Source: Rhodococcus aetherivorans
GTDB taxonomy: Bacteria > Actinomycetota > Actinomycetes > Mycobacteriales > Mycobacteriaceae
Direction of reading: 5' to 3'
NCBI RefSeq assembly: GCF_011058165.1
Contig: NZ_JAALEG010000006.1
Span: 62,001 to 126,000 of the forward strand
Length of the DNA: 64,000 nt
The position numbers and the translations under genes were made by a program. Positions within the stretch are counted from its first letter, which is position 1. Every line of letters starts with the position of its first letter. Below are positions 51,219 through 60,255 of this stretch, in pieces. The notes below the pieces were generated by a model. It did no database searches, was not told where the DNA came from, and worked only from the letters and a program-made list of their open reading frames with translations.

Positions 51219-52337
51219 GTGCTCGACTTCATCTACTATCCCGTGTCCTGGATCCTCTGGGTCTGGCACAACGCCTTCACGGCCCTGCCCGGACTGGAGC
51301 CCGACGACGGCGCGACGTGGGCGCTGTCCGTGGTGTTCCTCGTCTTCACGCTGCGCGCGATCCTGTACAAGCCGTTCGTCAAGCAGGTCCGGACGACGCG
51401 GCAGATGCAGGAACTGCAACCGCAGATCAAGGCGCTGCAGAAGAAGTACTCCAACGACCGGCAGCGGCAGGCCGTCGAACTCCAGAAGCTGCAGAAGGAA
51501 CATGGCTTCAACCCGCTGATGGGTTGCCTCCCGGTCCTGTTGCAGGCGCCGGTGTTCATCGGTCTGTTCCACGTGCTGCGCTCGTTCAACCGCACCGGTG
51601 AAGGATTCGGTCAGCTCGGCCTGTCACCGGAGGAGAACGCCCAGCTCGGAAACTATGCGTTCAGCCCGGAGGACGTGCAGTCCTTCCTCAGTGCGCGCCT
51701 GTTCGGCGCGCCGATCTCGGCGTGGATCACCCAGCCCGAGGCGTCGCTGGTGGCGTTCGAGCCGTTCGGCGGCATCCCCTCCCGCCTCGACATCGCGCTC
51801 GTGGCGATTCCGCTGATGATCGTCGCGGGCATCGCGACCCACTTCAACTCCCGCGCCTCCGTCGCGCGGCAGAGCGCGCAGGCCGCGGCGAATCCGCAGG
51901 CCGCGATCATGAACAAGCTGGCGCTGTGGGTGTTCCCGCTCGGCGTCATCGTCGGCGGCCCGTTCCTGCCGATCGCCATCCTCCTGTACTGGGTGAGCAA
52001 CAACATCTGGACCTACGCCCAGCAGCACATCGTCTTCCGCAAGATCGACCAGGAGGAAGAGGCCAAGAAGCAGGCCGCGATCGCACGCCGCAGCGACAAC
52101 GCCCCCAAGCCGGGTGCCCGTCCCGATCGGGCCGCGAAGAAGAAGGCTCCGTCCACCACCGGGGAGGACGCTGTCGCCGGTGCCGCGGACGCTTCGGAGA
52201 TCTCGCTGGAGAAGCCGGCCGCGGACGACACCTCCGGCGGTGCCGGGCCGTCCGCCCCGCCGGCCGGAGGCCCGAAGAACGTCGCCGGATCGAAACGCCC
52301 CAGCGGCTCGAAGAACTCCAAGCGCAAGCGGCGCTGA
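51219..52337 (+). CDS. yidC: membrane protein insertase YidC
   Basis: A 372-residue polytopic protein. GTG start with GAGGAG upstream. Helices near 2-20, 30-52, 100-120, 190-215 and 240-262 form the insertase fold with [13 protein letters not shown] in the conserved hairpin region. A Lys/Ala-rich cytosolic tail (about 275-372) follows, typical of actinobacteria and likely ribosome-binding. Confidence 0.96.
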   Translation: MLDFIYYPVSWILWVWHNAFTALPGLEPDDGATWALSVVFLVFTLRAILYKPFVKQVRTTRQMQELQPQIKALQKKYSNDRQRQAVELQKLQKEHGFNPLMGCLPVLLQAPVFIGLFHVLRSFNRTGEGFGQLGLSPEENAQLGNYAFSPEDVQSFLSARLFGAPISAWITQPEASLVAFEPFGGIPSRLDIALVAIPLMIVAGIATHFNSRASVARQSAQAAANPQAAIMNKLALWVFPLGVIVGGPFLPIAILLYWVSNNIWTYAQQHIVFRKIDQEEEAKKQAAIARRSDNAPKPGARPDRAAKKKAPSTTGEDAVAGAADASEISLEKPAADDTSGGAGPSAPPAGGPKNVAGSKRPSGSKNSKRKRR

Positions 52338-52358
52338 CCGAAGAAGAGAGAGCGAATC

Positions 52359-52904
52359 ATGGCCAGTGACCTGGACAAGGCACAGGAGGATGCCGACGTG
52401 ACCACCGAGACGCCGGATCTCGATGCGGATTCCGACTCCGAGGACGATCTCCTGATCGAGGAGGGCGAAATCGCCGGCGACTACCTCGAGCAGCTGCTCG
52501 ACGTCCTGGACTTCGACGGCGACATCGATCTCGACGTGGAGGGCGACCGTGCGGTCGTGAGTATCGACGGCGGCAAGGATCTGTCCAAGCTCGTCGGCCG
52601 CGACGGCGAGGTACTCGATGCCCTGCAGGAGCTCACCCGCCTCGCGGTGCAGCAGGTCACCGGCGAGCGCAGCAAGCTGATGCTCGACATCGCGGGGTGG
52701 CGGGCGGGCAAGCGCGCAGAGCTCAGCCAGCTTGGTACGGCCGCCGCGAAGCGGGTACTCGAGACCGGGGAGCGCGAGGAGCTGACCCCGATGACGCCCT
52801 TCGAGCGCAAGATCGTCCACGACGCCGTGGCCAAGATCGAGGGTGTGTCCAGCGAGAGCGAGGGCGCCGAGCCGCAGCGCCGGGTCGTCGTCGTCAAGAA
52901 CTGA
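52359..52904 (+). CDS. jag: Jag/KhpB RNA-binding protein (KH + R3H)
   Basis: A 181-residue protein. Acidic start (about 1-40), KH domain with SKLVGRDGEVLDALQELTRL (about 70-120) and R3H domain with MTPFERKIVHDAVAKI (about 140-165). It binds RNA and affects cell shape in related bacteria. A 17-bp repeat array begins one base after its stop. Confidence 0.93.
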   Translation: MASDLDKAQEDADVTTETPDLDADSDSEDDLLIEEGEIAGDYLEQLLDVLDFDGDIDLDVEGDRAVVSIDGGKDLSKLVGRDGEVLDALQELTRLAVQQVTGERSKLMLDIAGWRAGKRAELSQLGTAAAKRVLETGEREELTPMTPFERKIVHDAVAKIEGVSSESEGAEPQRRVVVVKN

Positions 52905-52905
52905 C

Positions 52906-52968
52906 CGGACAGCAGTATCGATCGGACAGCAGTATCGATCGGACAGCAGTATCGATCGGACAGCAGTG
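52906..52968 (+). repeat. 17-bp tandem repeat, 3.7 copies, between jag and rsmG
   Basis: CGGACAGCAGTATCGAT is repeated exactly at 52906, 52923 and 52940, with a fourth copy broken after 12 bases at 52957. It is noncoding and directly follows the jag stop. Confidence 0.95.
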
Positions 52969-53036
52969 CGTGGGAGGGATCTCGGCGGGTGCGTCGGGAT
53001 CCCTCCTTTCTTCGAGGCCAGTGTCGTCGGGAGAGG

Positions 53037-53717
53037 ATGTTTCACGTGGAACAGGACGAGGCGCGCATCCACGAGATCGCCGTTCGCGTCTTCGGTGAGC
53101 GACTCGGTCTTGCCGAGCAGTACCGGGATTCCCTCGCTACCGACGGTGTGGAGCGCGGTCTCATCGGTCCGCGCGAGGTCCCCCGCCTGTGGGACCGCCA
53201 CCTGCTCAACTGCGCAGTGCTGGGTGAACTGATCGACGAAGGCGAACGTGTCGTCGATGTGGGCAGCGGTGCCGGGCTTCCGGGTATCCCGTTGGCGATC
53301 GCCCGCCCCGATCTGCATGTGACCCTCGTCGAACCCCTGCTGCGACGGTCGGTGTATCTGGCCGAGTTCGTCGAAACGCACGGCCTGACCAACGTGCTCG
53401 TCATCCGCGGCCGTGCGGAGCAGCCCGGCGTCGTGAAGGAAGCCGGCGGATCCGACGTCGTCACCTCGCGTGCGGTGGCGCCGCTGGCGAAGCTCGCCAA
53501 GTGGTCGCTGCCGCTCGTGCACGAGGGCGGACGGATGCTGGCGCTCAAGGGCTCCAGCGCGGCGGAGGAGATCGAACGCGATCGCGACGAACTCGCCCGT
53601 CTCGGTGCCGGCAACCTCGAGGTCCTCGAGTGCGGCGTGGGTCTGCTCGAGACCCCCACCCTCGTTGTGAAGGCGGAGCGGATGCCGCGGCCGGTGCGAC
53701 GGCGCAAGAAGCGCTGA
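53037..53717 (+). CDS. rsmG: 16S rRNA m7G527 methyltransferase RsmG
   Basis: A 226-residue methyltransferase with SAM loop [16 protein letters not shown] (about 80) and [12 protein letters not shown]. Its loss gives low-level streptomycin resistance in actinobacteria. The ATG follows GGGAGAGG; the codons after it (MFHVEQ) are formed by a parS site, so initiation and ParB binding overlap. Confidence 0.95.
   Translation: MFHVEQDEARIHEIAVRVFGERLGLAEQYRDSLATDGVERGLIGPREVPRLWDRHLLNCAVLGELIDEGERVVDVGSGAGLPGIPLAIARPDLHVTLVEPLLRRSVYLAEFVETHGLTNVLVIRGRAEQPGVVKEAGGSDVVTSRAVAPLAKLAKWSLPLVHEGGRMLALKGSSAAEEIERDRDELARLGAGNLEVLECGVGLLETPTLVVKAERMPRPVRRRKKR
53038..53053. other. parS site overlapping the rsmG start
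   Basis: TGTTTCACGTGGAACA matches the 16-bp consensus with a single change (A to G at position 11). Confidence 0.85.
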
Positions 53718-53721
53718 TCAG

Positions 53722-53735
53722 GTTTCACGTGAAAC
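53722..53735. other. parS site after rsmG
   Basis: GTTTCACGTGAAAC, perfect 14-bp core, five bases after the rsmG stop. Confidence 0.9.
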
Positions 53736-54204
53736 CCCCCACTCGAGCGGTCCCCCGCCTCGAGTGCGCCGACTCGAGATGTGCGCGACTCGAGACTCTC
53801 GAGCTGAACGATTCTCTCGAGCAGGCGCCACTGTTGTCGCTGCAACCCGCGCGAGCCGCCCCTCGCGTCCCGATGGCGTGACGCGGAAGGCCGCATCCTG
53901 ACGGCACCTGCATCGCCCGCCGCTCACCGCGTGCGCCGCGTCCGGAAATCCCCTCCTCGACTGCGAACTCCGGTTCTGCGCCGCCGAGACCGCGTGGAAG
54001 TCCGCCGTCTGCCGTTCCTTTGATCCCAGTTTCGCCCGAAGTTGTTGCTTGCCTTGTCTTTTGGGATCACGAACGGAATTCGTCCGGGAGTGCGGATCTT
54101 TCGCGGCAACCGCCCATCCATCCACTCGATGGCATTTCGTCACTGTGACAGATAATTTCCCGCCCGCTCGGATGGCGCCCGGTCCGCCGCCGCCACCCGG
54201 TGGC

Positions 54205-54270
54205 GTTTCACGTGAAACGACACCGGCGGGGATCTCTGTTTCACGTGAAACGTCAGGTTTCACGTGAAAC
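54205..54270. other. cluster of three parS sites
   Basis: Perfect GTTTCACGTGAAAC cores at 54205-54218, 54238-54251 and 54257-54270; centre spacings are 33 and 19 bp. The last two are nearly adjacent, which favours cooperative ParB loading. Confidence 0.92.
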
Positions 54271-54545
54271 ATCATCTTCGTCGGCGACGTCGTCGCACTC
54301 CTCCGGAAGGTGGATGGGATACTGGTCGAAACGAGGAAACGGAGTGGGCCGGCAGGGTCGCCAACCTGCGCCGGCGCAACCCGCTTTCCGAGTTCACGCA
54401 TCAGCCACTACGCCTCGGCTCACTCCGCCCGGTCGCGGGACCGAAACGGTGGCCGGCCGGGGTGGCCGGTCGTGGACCACCGGCGTGGTTTCGCGAGGGG
54501 GATGTACCGTGCCAACCGGGTGTGTCGACAACAAAGGAGCGGTCA

Positions 54546-55550
54546 ATGTCGGGTGGATCTGAATCCGCTGTTTCACGTGAAACCGAGGCGCAGAGGCCGA
54601 CGGGAGCCGAGTCCGAGTCCGTCGAGGACGAGTTCTCTCCGATTCCGTACGAGGGGCTCTCGCCGTTGGACACACCGATCGGCGCCGCCGCGCACCGAGC
54701 CAGCCAGGTACTTCACCCGAGTTCCGTGAACGCACTCCCCAAGCCGGCTCGCCGCCGCGTCATCACGATCGCGAACCAGAAGGGTGGCGTCGGCAAGACC
54801 ACGTCCACGGTGAACCTGGCGTCGGCCCTCGCCGTTCAGGGGTTGACCGTCCTCGTCGTCGATCTCGACCCCCAGGGCAATGCCAGCACCGCCCTCGGGG
54901 TGCCGCACCACTCCGGCGTCCCGTCGAGCTACGAGGTGCTCCTCGGGGAGGTGAAGGCCGCCGAAGCCATCCAGCAGAGCCCGCACAGCGAGCGCCTGTT
55001 CTGTATCCCGGCCACCATCGACCTCGCCGGCGCCGAGATCGAGCTCGTCTCGATGGTCGCGCGGGAGAACCGTCTCAAGAACGCTCTCTCCCCCGCCGCG
55101 CTCGGCGATGAGGACTTCGACTACGTCATCATCGACTGCCCGCCGTCGCTGGGTCTCCTCACCGTCAACGCGCTCGTGGCGGCGAAGGAGGTGCTCATCC
55201 CCATCCAGTGCGAGTACTACGCGCTGGAGGGGGTCGGCCAGCTGCTGCGCAACATCGAACTCGTCCAGTCGCACCTCAATCCCGAACTGCACGTCTCGAC
55301 CGTGCTGCTCACCATGTACGACGCCCGCACCAAGCTCGCCGATCAGGTCGCGGAGGAGGTTCGCGCCCACTTCGGCAGCGCGGTGCTGCGGTCCGTCATC
55401 CCCCGCAGCGTGAAGGTCTCGGAAGCTCCCGGTTACGGGATGACTGTTCTCGACTACGATCCAGGTTCGCGCGGTGCGATGAGCTACCTCGACGCGGGAC
55501 GCGAACTGGCGGCACGCGGATACCGGAACGAGAAGCAGGGGAACGAATGA
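54546..55550 (+). CDS. parA: chromosome partitioning ATPase ParA (Soj)
   Basis: A 334-residue ATPase. The ATG follows AAAGGAG at eight bases. A 70-residue variable start precedes the deviant Walker [10 protein letters not shown] (about 80-90), [11 protein letters not shown] and [10 protein letters not shown]. It binds DNA nonspecifically and moves ParB-parS complexes. Residues VSRET near position 10 are encoded by a parS site. Confidence 0.96.
   Translation: MSGGSESAVSRETEAQRPTGAESESVEDEFSPIPYEGLSPLDTPIGAAAHRASQVLHPSSVNALPKPARRRVITIANQKGGVGKTTSTVNLASALAVQGLTVLVVDLDPQGNASTALGVPHHSGVPSSYEVLLGEVKAAEAIQQSPHSERLFCIPATIDLAGAEIELVSMVARENRLKNALSPAALGDEDFDYVIIDCPPSLGLLTVNALVAAKEVLIPIQCEYYALEGVGQLLRNIELVQSHLNPELHVSTVLLTMYDARTKLADQVAEEVRAHFGSAVLRSVIPRSVKVSEAPGYGMTVLDYDPGSRGAMSYLDAGRELAARGYRNEKQGNE
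54570..54583. other. parS site within parA codons
   Basis: Perfect GTTTCACGTGAAAC, 24 bases into parA, read as VSRET. Confidence 0.88.
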
Positions 55551-56605
55551 GCGCGACACGCAAAGGCGGGTTGGGGCGGGGTCTGGCATCGCTGATTCCG
55601 ACCGGCCCGGCGGCCGCTCCCGGCCTCGGTAACGCTGCGGCCGACGTGATCATCGGCGACAACCGCAAGAACGCCGCTCCGAAAACCACGTCGAACAAGG
55701 CCACCGCCACCGAACAGGCGACTCCCCCGGCCGCGAAGGCCGCGGGCAACGGCGCCCCGGCGCCGGCGGACACGCCCCTCCCCTCCCCCGCCGGAGCGGT
55801 CTACCTCGAGATCGAGGCGGACAAGATCGAGCCGAACCCGCGCCAGCCGCGGCAGGTCTTCGACGAGGAGGCGCTCGCCGAACTCGTCCACTCCATCCGT
55901 GAGTTCGGGCTCATGCAGCCCATCGTCGTGCGCAGGCTCGACGGAGAGCGGTACCAGCTCGTCATGGGCGAGCGCCGGTGGCGTGCCGGCCAGGAGGCCG
56001 GTCTCGCCACGATCCCGGCGATCGTCCGTGAGACCGACGACCAGTCCCTCCTGCGTGACGCGCTGCTGGAGAACATCCACCGGGTCCAGCTCAACCCGCT
56101 CGAGGAGGCGGCGGCGTATCAGCAGTTGCTCGAGGAGTTCGGCGTCACCCACGAGGAACTGGCGGCCCGCATCGGCCGATCCCGGCCGGTGGTCACCAAC
56201 ATGATCCGTCTGCTCAAGCTGCCGATCCCCGTCCAGCGGCGGGTGGCGGCGGGTGTGCTCTCCGCCGGGCACGCTCGCGCGCTGCTGTCGCTCGAGGCCG
56301 GACCCGACGCCCAGGAGGTGCTCGCCGCGCGCATCGTCGCCGAGGGCCTCTCGGTGCGGGCCACCGAGGAGGCGGTCATGCTGGCGAACCGCGGCGACGG
56401 GAAGGACCCCGCACCGCAGCAGCGCCGCAAGCCCATCCAGATGCCCGGCCTCCAGGACGTCGCGGAGCGCCTGTCCAATTCCTTCGACACCCGTGTCACA
56501 GTCAGCCTGGGCAAGCGCAAGGGCAAGATCGTTGTGGAGTTCGGCTCGGTCGACGACCTGGAGCGGATCGTGGCGATGATGGAATCTCAGGCCAACCCCT
56601 CTTGA
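55547..56605 (+). CDS. parB: chromosome partitioning CTPase ParB
   Basis: A 352-residue protein. The N-terminus [14 protein letters not shown] is the ParA-stimulating motif, a disordered linker follows, then the CTP-binding box GERRWRA and [14 protein letters not shown] (about 140-200), the parS-reading HTH ([19 protein letters not shown]), and a dimerisation end. It loads on parS as a sliding clamp. ATG overlaps the parA stop. Confidence 0.97.
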   Translation: MSATRKGGLGRGLASLIPTGPAAAPGLGNAAADVIIGDNRKNAAPKTTSNKATATEQATPPAAKAAGNGAPAPADTPLPSPAGAVYLEIEADKIEPNPRQPRQVFDEEALAELVHSIREFGLMQPIVVRRLDGERYQLVMGERRWRAGQEAGLATIPAIVRETDDQSLLRDALLENIHRVQLNPLEEAAAYQQLLEEFGVTHEELAARIGRSRPVVTNMIRLLKLPIPVQRRVAAGVLSAGHARALLSLEAGPDAQEVLAARIVAEGLSVRATEEAVMLANRGDGKDPAPQQRRKPIQMPGLQDVAERLSNSFDTRVTVSLGKRKGKIVVEFGSVDDLERIVAMMESQANPS

Positions 56606-56663
56606 CGCCTCGGCACGTCAGGACGACAGTCGAGGATACGGACTTGGAGGCTGAGTAACCCAG

Positions 56664-57353
56664 ATGTCGACTCGAGTCACAACACTCACCCTGGGCGGAA
56701 TGGATCAGCTGTCGGCACACGCCCGGCGCTGTGTGTTCTGGGAGATGGACCCCGCGGCGGTACACGACGCGGGCGGGTTCTACGATCCGGAGTTCGAGAA
56801 GGAGGCATGGCTGTCGATGGTCATGCTCCAGTGGGGCTCCTGCGCCCAGGTCGCCACGCTCGACGACAAGCCCGCCGGTAGCGCGTTCTACGCCCCGCCG
56901 AACATGGTGCCGCGCGCTCAGCTGTTCCCGACGTCCCCGGTGAGCGCGGATGCCATCCTGCTGACCACCGTCCGGATCGAGCCGCTCGCGGAGGGCAGCG
57001 ATCTCGGGGCGGCACTGATCCGCGCGGTGATCTCCGATCTGGTCCGCCGCAACGTGCGCGCGATCGAGGCGTTCGGGTATCGGACTGCCGGCGAGGACGA
57101 GAGCGACGTTCCCGGGGCAACGGCCGCACGGGACTGCTCCCCCGCCGAGTGCATGGTCGAGGCCGGCTTCCTCGAGGACATGGGTTTCGAGGTCGTCGCT
57201 CCCCACCACCGCTTCCCGAGGTTGCGGCTCGAACTCGATCGCGACCACGAATGGAAGGTGGGGGTCGAGGCGGCGCTGGATCGACTGCTCGAGGAGGCCG
57301 CGCTCACCGTCGCGGGCATGTCGGGGCGTACCCCGGTGGGGGCGGCCCGCTGA
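56664..57353 (+). CDS. GNAT-like protein next to parB
   Basis: A 229-residue protein with an acetyltransferase-like core: GSDLGAALIRAVISDL as the acetyl-CoA loop region and VRAIEAFGYRT. The place matches Rv3916c beside parB in M. tuberculosis. Whether it is active and what it acts on are unknown. It is convergent with cwlM. Confidence 0.78.
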   Translation: MSTRVTTLTLGGMDQLSAHARRCVFWEMDPAAVHDAGGFYDPEFEKEAWLSMVMLQWGSCAQVATLDDKPAGSAFYAPPNMVPRAQLFPTSPVSADAILLTTVRIEPLAEGSDLGAALIRAVISDLVRRNVRAIEAFGYRTAGEDESDVPGATAARDCSPAECMVEAGFLEDMGFEVVAPHHRFPRLRLELDRDHEWKVGVEAALDRLLEEAALTVAGMSGRTPVGAAR

Positions 57354-57370
57354 GCGAACCGCTCAGCGGG
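57346..57370. terminator. hairpin overlapping both stop codons of GNAT gene and cwlM
   Basis: A perfect 11-bp stem CCCGCTGAGCG/CGCTCAGCGGG with an AAC loop contains the TGA of the GNAT gene and the TGA of the convergent cwlM. One element ends both transcripts in the 9-bp gap. Confidence 0.75.
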
Positions 57371-58547
57371 TCTCGGTGATCGACAGTTCCTCGGCGAGCA
57401 GTTCTGCGAAGGTGTAGGTGCCGGTGGGCTGGTCGTCCTGACCGAGCAGGTACAGCCGCTTGACCGAGATGAGGATGGCTTCGGCGATGATGTCGCGCGA
57501 ACGCGGGGTGGCGAGGACTGCGGCGTCCTGCGTGTTCGTGAGGTAGCCGAGGTCGATCTGCACGGTCGGCATGTTCGTCAGGCGCAGCAGATCCCAGGTG
57601 CGACCGTGGCTACGGCAGTCCCGCAGCGGCGTGCGGGCCGTCACCTCGCGCTGGATGAATCCGGTGAGCACCTGACCGATCATCGACTCGGAGCCGTGCG
57701 CGTTGCCGTAATGGAAGCTCGCGATGCCGCTCGCGGCCGGATTGGGGCTGCTGTCGCAGCGCAGGGAGATCATCAGGTCCGCGCCGAACGCGTTGGAGGT
57801 GCCGGCCCGCTCGATGTTCGACGGATTCGCGTGGTACGGCCGGGAGAGGAAGGTCTCCATTCCGGTCGCGGCCATGCGGCCCTCGAGGCGACGAGCGAGG
57901 TCCCACAGGATGTCGGCCTCGGAGATGTCGCCGTGCGGGCTGCGCACGATGATGCCGTGGTCGCGGCCACCGAGGCCGGGATCGATGACGATGCGCTTGC
58001 CGCTCAGGTGCGGACCGGACCGGCGGACGATCTCCTCCTCGCTGATGGCGTGCGGCGATCCGCCGGTGACCCGGGTCCCGAGCAGTTCCAGCGACCGGAG
58101 GGTCTCCGCGCCGCAGATGCCGTCGGGTGCGAGGCCGATCTCCCGCTGGAAGGAGCTCAGGGCCTCGTGGGTGCGCGGCCCGAAGTAGCCGTCGACCCGG
58201 TCCACGTAGAACCCGAGATCCTGCAGGCGCCGCTGCAACGTCGCGACGTCGTCGCCGTAGAGCGGTGCGGAGAGCTGATAGATGAGGGTGCGGGCGCCGA
58301 GCCGATACGAGGCTTCCTTCAGCGACCGGTAGGTGGCGGGACCGACGACGCCGTCGACGAGCAGACCGCGCTGCTGCTGGAACGCACGCACCGCGCTGTC
58401 GAGCTCACGGTCGAACACCGCATCGGAGCCCACCCAGCTGTCGCCGGCGGAGACGTCGGACTCGCCGTGCAGAAATCCGAGGCCGGTGAGGGTGCTCCGG
58501 ATTTCGGCGACGGCAGGGCCATGGTCGCCGTAGCGCAGTCGGTGCAT
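57363..58547 (-). CDS. cwlM: CwlM, inactive-looking N-acetylmuramoyl-L-alanine amidase homologue
   Basis: A 394-residue protein with two peptidoglycan-binding domains (about 5-75 and 90-150) and an Amidase_3 domain (about 185-375). No signal peptide, so it stays in the cytosol. The zinc-ligand positions are altered: DPGLGG where active enzymes have DPGHGG, and ISLRCDSS where they have IHADS. In mycobacteria CwlM phosphorylated by PknB activates MurA and binds FhaA and MurJ. Those partners PknB and FhaA are in this window. Confidence 0.9.
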   Translation of the reverse strand: MHRLRYGDHGPAVAEIRSTLTGLGFLHGESDVSAGDSWVGSDAVFDRELDSAVRAFQQQRGLLVDGVVGPATYRSLKEASYRLGARTLIYQLSAPLYGDDVATLQRRLQDLGFYVDRVDGYFGPRTHEALSSFQREIGLAPDGICGAETLRSLELLGTRVTGGSPHAISEEEIVRRSGPHLSGKRIVIDPGLGGRDHGIIVRSPHGDISEADILWDLARRLEGRMAATGMETFLSRPYHANPSNIERAGTSNAFGADLMISLRCDSSPNPAASGIASFHYGNAHGSESMIGQVLTGFIQREVTARTPLRDCRSHGRTWDLLRLTNMPTVQIDLGYLTNTQDAAVLATPRSRDIIAEAILISVKRLYLLGQDDQPTGTYTFAELLAEELSITETR

Positions 58548-58618
58548 GTCTCGGCCCTTTCCGTGCTGCTGACCTGCTGTGCCCGGTGTGACACCAGACC
58601 ATCGTTCGATTGTCGCAG

Positions 58619-58650
58619 ATGCGCCCGGATCACGAATAATCCGGGCGCAT
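58619..58650 (-). terminator. terminator after trxA
   Basis: Perfect 12-bp stem ATGCGCCCGGAT/ATCCGGGCGCAT with an 8-nt loop between trxA and cwlM. Confidence 0.8.
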
Positions 58651-58674
58651 CCGTGTCGACGGGGAAACGGTGAC

Positions 58675-59004
58675 TCAGAGCACGTCGGCGAGGTCGCGGA
58701 GGAGAGCCGCCTTGCCCTTCGCACCGACGATCGTCTTCACCGGCTTGCCACCGGAGAACAGGATCATCGTCGGGATCGACATGACCTTGTAGTCGCGCGC
58801 CGCGGCGGGGTTGGCGTCGATGTCGAGCTTGGCGATCTTGAGCTTCTCGGAGTGCTCCCCGGCGATCTCCTCGAGAACGGGAGCCACCATCTTGCACGGG
58901 CCGCACCAGGTCGCCCAGAAATCGACCAGTACCGGCTTGTCGGACTGCAGGACGTCCTCGACGAACGAGGCGTCGGAGATGGTGACGGTGTTCTTCTCGG
59001 CCAC
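58675..59004 (-). CDS. trxA: thioredoxin
   Basis: A 109-residue protein with active site FWATWCGPCKM (about residues 29-39) and the cis-proline segment SIPTMILF. GTG start after AGGAG. Reduced by the thioredoxin reductase encoded just upstream; also called trxC in M. tuberculosis. Confidence 0.97.
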   Translation of the reverse strand: MAEKNTVTISDASFVEDVLQSDKPVLVDFWATWCGPCKMVAPVLEEIAGEHSEKLKIAKLDIDANPAAARDYKVMSIPTMILFSGGKPVKTIVGAKGKAALLRDLADVL

Positions 59005-59035
59005 GATGGCTCCTACTCGATGGGTGTGGAAGGGG

Positions 59036-60004
59036 TCAGTATCCGGCGTTGACGGTGATCGGGTGGCGGTCTTCCTGCTCGGCGAGCCAGCGTTCGGCGT
59101 CGAGCGAGGCGGAGCAGCCGGTGCCGGCGGCGGTGATGGCCTGGCGGTAGAGGTGGTCGACGAGGTCGCCGGCGGCGAAGACGCCCGGCAGGTTGGTGGC
59201 GGTGGTCGGGGTCTGCACCTGGACGTAGCCGGCGTCGTCGAGGTCGATCTGGCCGCGGACGAGTTCGCTGCGCGGGTCGTGGCCGATCGCGACGAACATG
59301 CCGGTCACCGGGAGGGTGCTGCGCTCGCCGGTGACGGTGTCCTCGAGGACCAGGCCGGTGACGGCGGTGTCGCCGAGCACCTCGACGGGCTTGGCGTTGG
59401 TGACGATGCGGATCTTCTCGTTCGCGCGGGCGCGGTCGAGCATGATCTTCGAGGCGCGGAATTCCTCGCGGCGGTGGATGAGGGTGACGCTGCGGGCGAA
59501 GCGGGTCAGGAAGGTGGCTTCCTCCATGGCGGAGTCGCCGCCGCCGACGACGGCGATGTCCTGGTCACGGAAGAAGAAGCCGTCGCAGGTGGCGCAGGCG
59601 GACACGCCGCGGCCGAGGAGCTGCTCCTCGCCGGGGATGCCGAGGTAGCGCGCGGCGGCACCCATCGCCAGGATGACGGCGCGGGCGTGGTAGGTCTGTC
59701 CGTTGGCGACGACCTTCTTGACCGGGCCGGTCAGGTCGAGTTCGTCGACGTCCTCGGTGCGGATGTCGGCGCCGAAGCGCAGGGCCTGCTCGCGCATCTG
59801 GTCCATCAGGTCCGGTCCCGTGATGCCCTCGCGGAAGCCGGGGAAATTCTCGACTTCGGTGGTGGTCATCAGGGCGCCGCCGAACTGGGTTCCCTCGAAC
59901 AGCAGCGGGGACAGCTCGGCGCGGGCGGCGTAGATCCCGGCGGTGTATCCGGCCGGGCCCGAACCGACGATGATCAGGTCGTGGATCGTGGATTCAGTGG
60001 TCAT
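59036..60004 (-). CDS. trxB: thioredoxin reductase
   Basis: A 322-residue flavoprotein with FAD loop [14 protein letters not shown] loop [10 protein letters not shown] and the redox pair CATC. It recycles thioredoxin with NADPH. It lies 31 bp before trxA, forming one operon with a SigR/SigH-type promoter about 126 bp upstream. Confidence 0.97.
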   Translation of the reverse strand: MTTESTIHDLIIVGSGPAGYTAGIYAARAELSPLLFEGTQFGGALMTTTEVENFPGFREGITGPDLMDQMREQALRFGADIRTEDVDELDLTGPVKKVVANGQTYHARAVILAMGAAARYLGIPGEEQLLGRGVSACATCDGFFFRDQDIAVVGGGDSAMEEATFLTRFARSVTLIHRREEFRASKIMLDRARANEKIRIVTNAKPVEVLGDTAVTGLVLEDTVTGERSTLPVTGMFVAIGHDPRSELVRGQIDLDDAGYVQVQTPTTATNLPGVFAAGDLVDHLYRQAITAAGTGCSASLDAERWLAEQEDRHPITVNAGY

Positions 60005-60017
60005 GCGAGCCTTCCGG

Positions 60018-60121
60018 TGTCTGCTGGTACTTCTGTCTGCTGGTACTTCGATACGGGACGGTCGAGCCTGGAGGCCCGTGACCGGGACGTCAGTGGTCCA
60101 CAAGACGTCAGTGGTCCACAA
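60018..60121 (-). repeat. two tandem duplications in the trxB leader
   Basis: A 16-bp unit at 60018-60033 is repeated exactly at 60034-60049, and an 18-bp unit at 60086-60103 is repeated exactly at 60104-60121. Both lie in the predicted untranslated leader. Confidence 0.95.
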
Positions 60122-60129
60122 CATGGGTC

Positions 60130-60155
60130 AACAACAGGGTAAGGGGTGTTGTTCC
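60130..60155 (-). promoter_or_regulatory. SigR/SigH-type promoter of trxBA
   Basis: On the minus strand GGAAC (60155-60151) is followed after 18 bases by GTT (60132-60130). This matches the GGAAT/C-N18-19-GTT pattern of redox-stress sigma factors, which control trxBA in Streptomyces and M. tuberculosis. Confidence 0.65.
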
Positions 60156-60255
60156 TCGAGTGCCGTGCGTCACGCCACACCGAGGCGTACCCTGCCCACC
60201 CGGACGGCAAGCGGACGGCAAGGGAACCGCAAGGCCGAATCGTCACGCTGACGGT

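Larger units (their letters stand above)
53718..54545. other. 828-bp rsmG-parA intergenic region (centromere region)
   Basis: No supported gene; open frames here are composed of parS codons and low-complexity stretches. It holds four perfect parS sites, six CTCGAG hexamers in 53742-53821, and a less GC-rich part about 54000-54170. The parA promoter lies in the last about 250 bp, partly overlapping parS sites, so ParB spreading could repress it. Confidence 0.85.

Noticed and set aside
52906-52968. CRISPR or iteron array
   Set aside because: Units are directly adjacent without spacers and do not resemble DnaA boxes; treated as a minisatellite.
53718-54401. Minus-strand open frame of 227 codons in the rsmG-parA gap
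   Set aside because: Its apparent VSRET motifs are just parS palindromes read in frame; composition is not protein-like.
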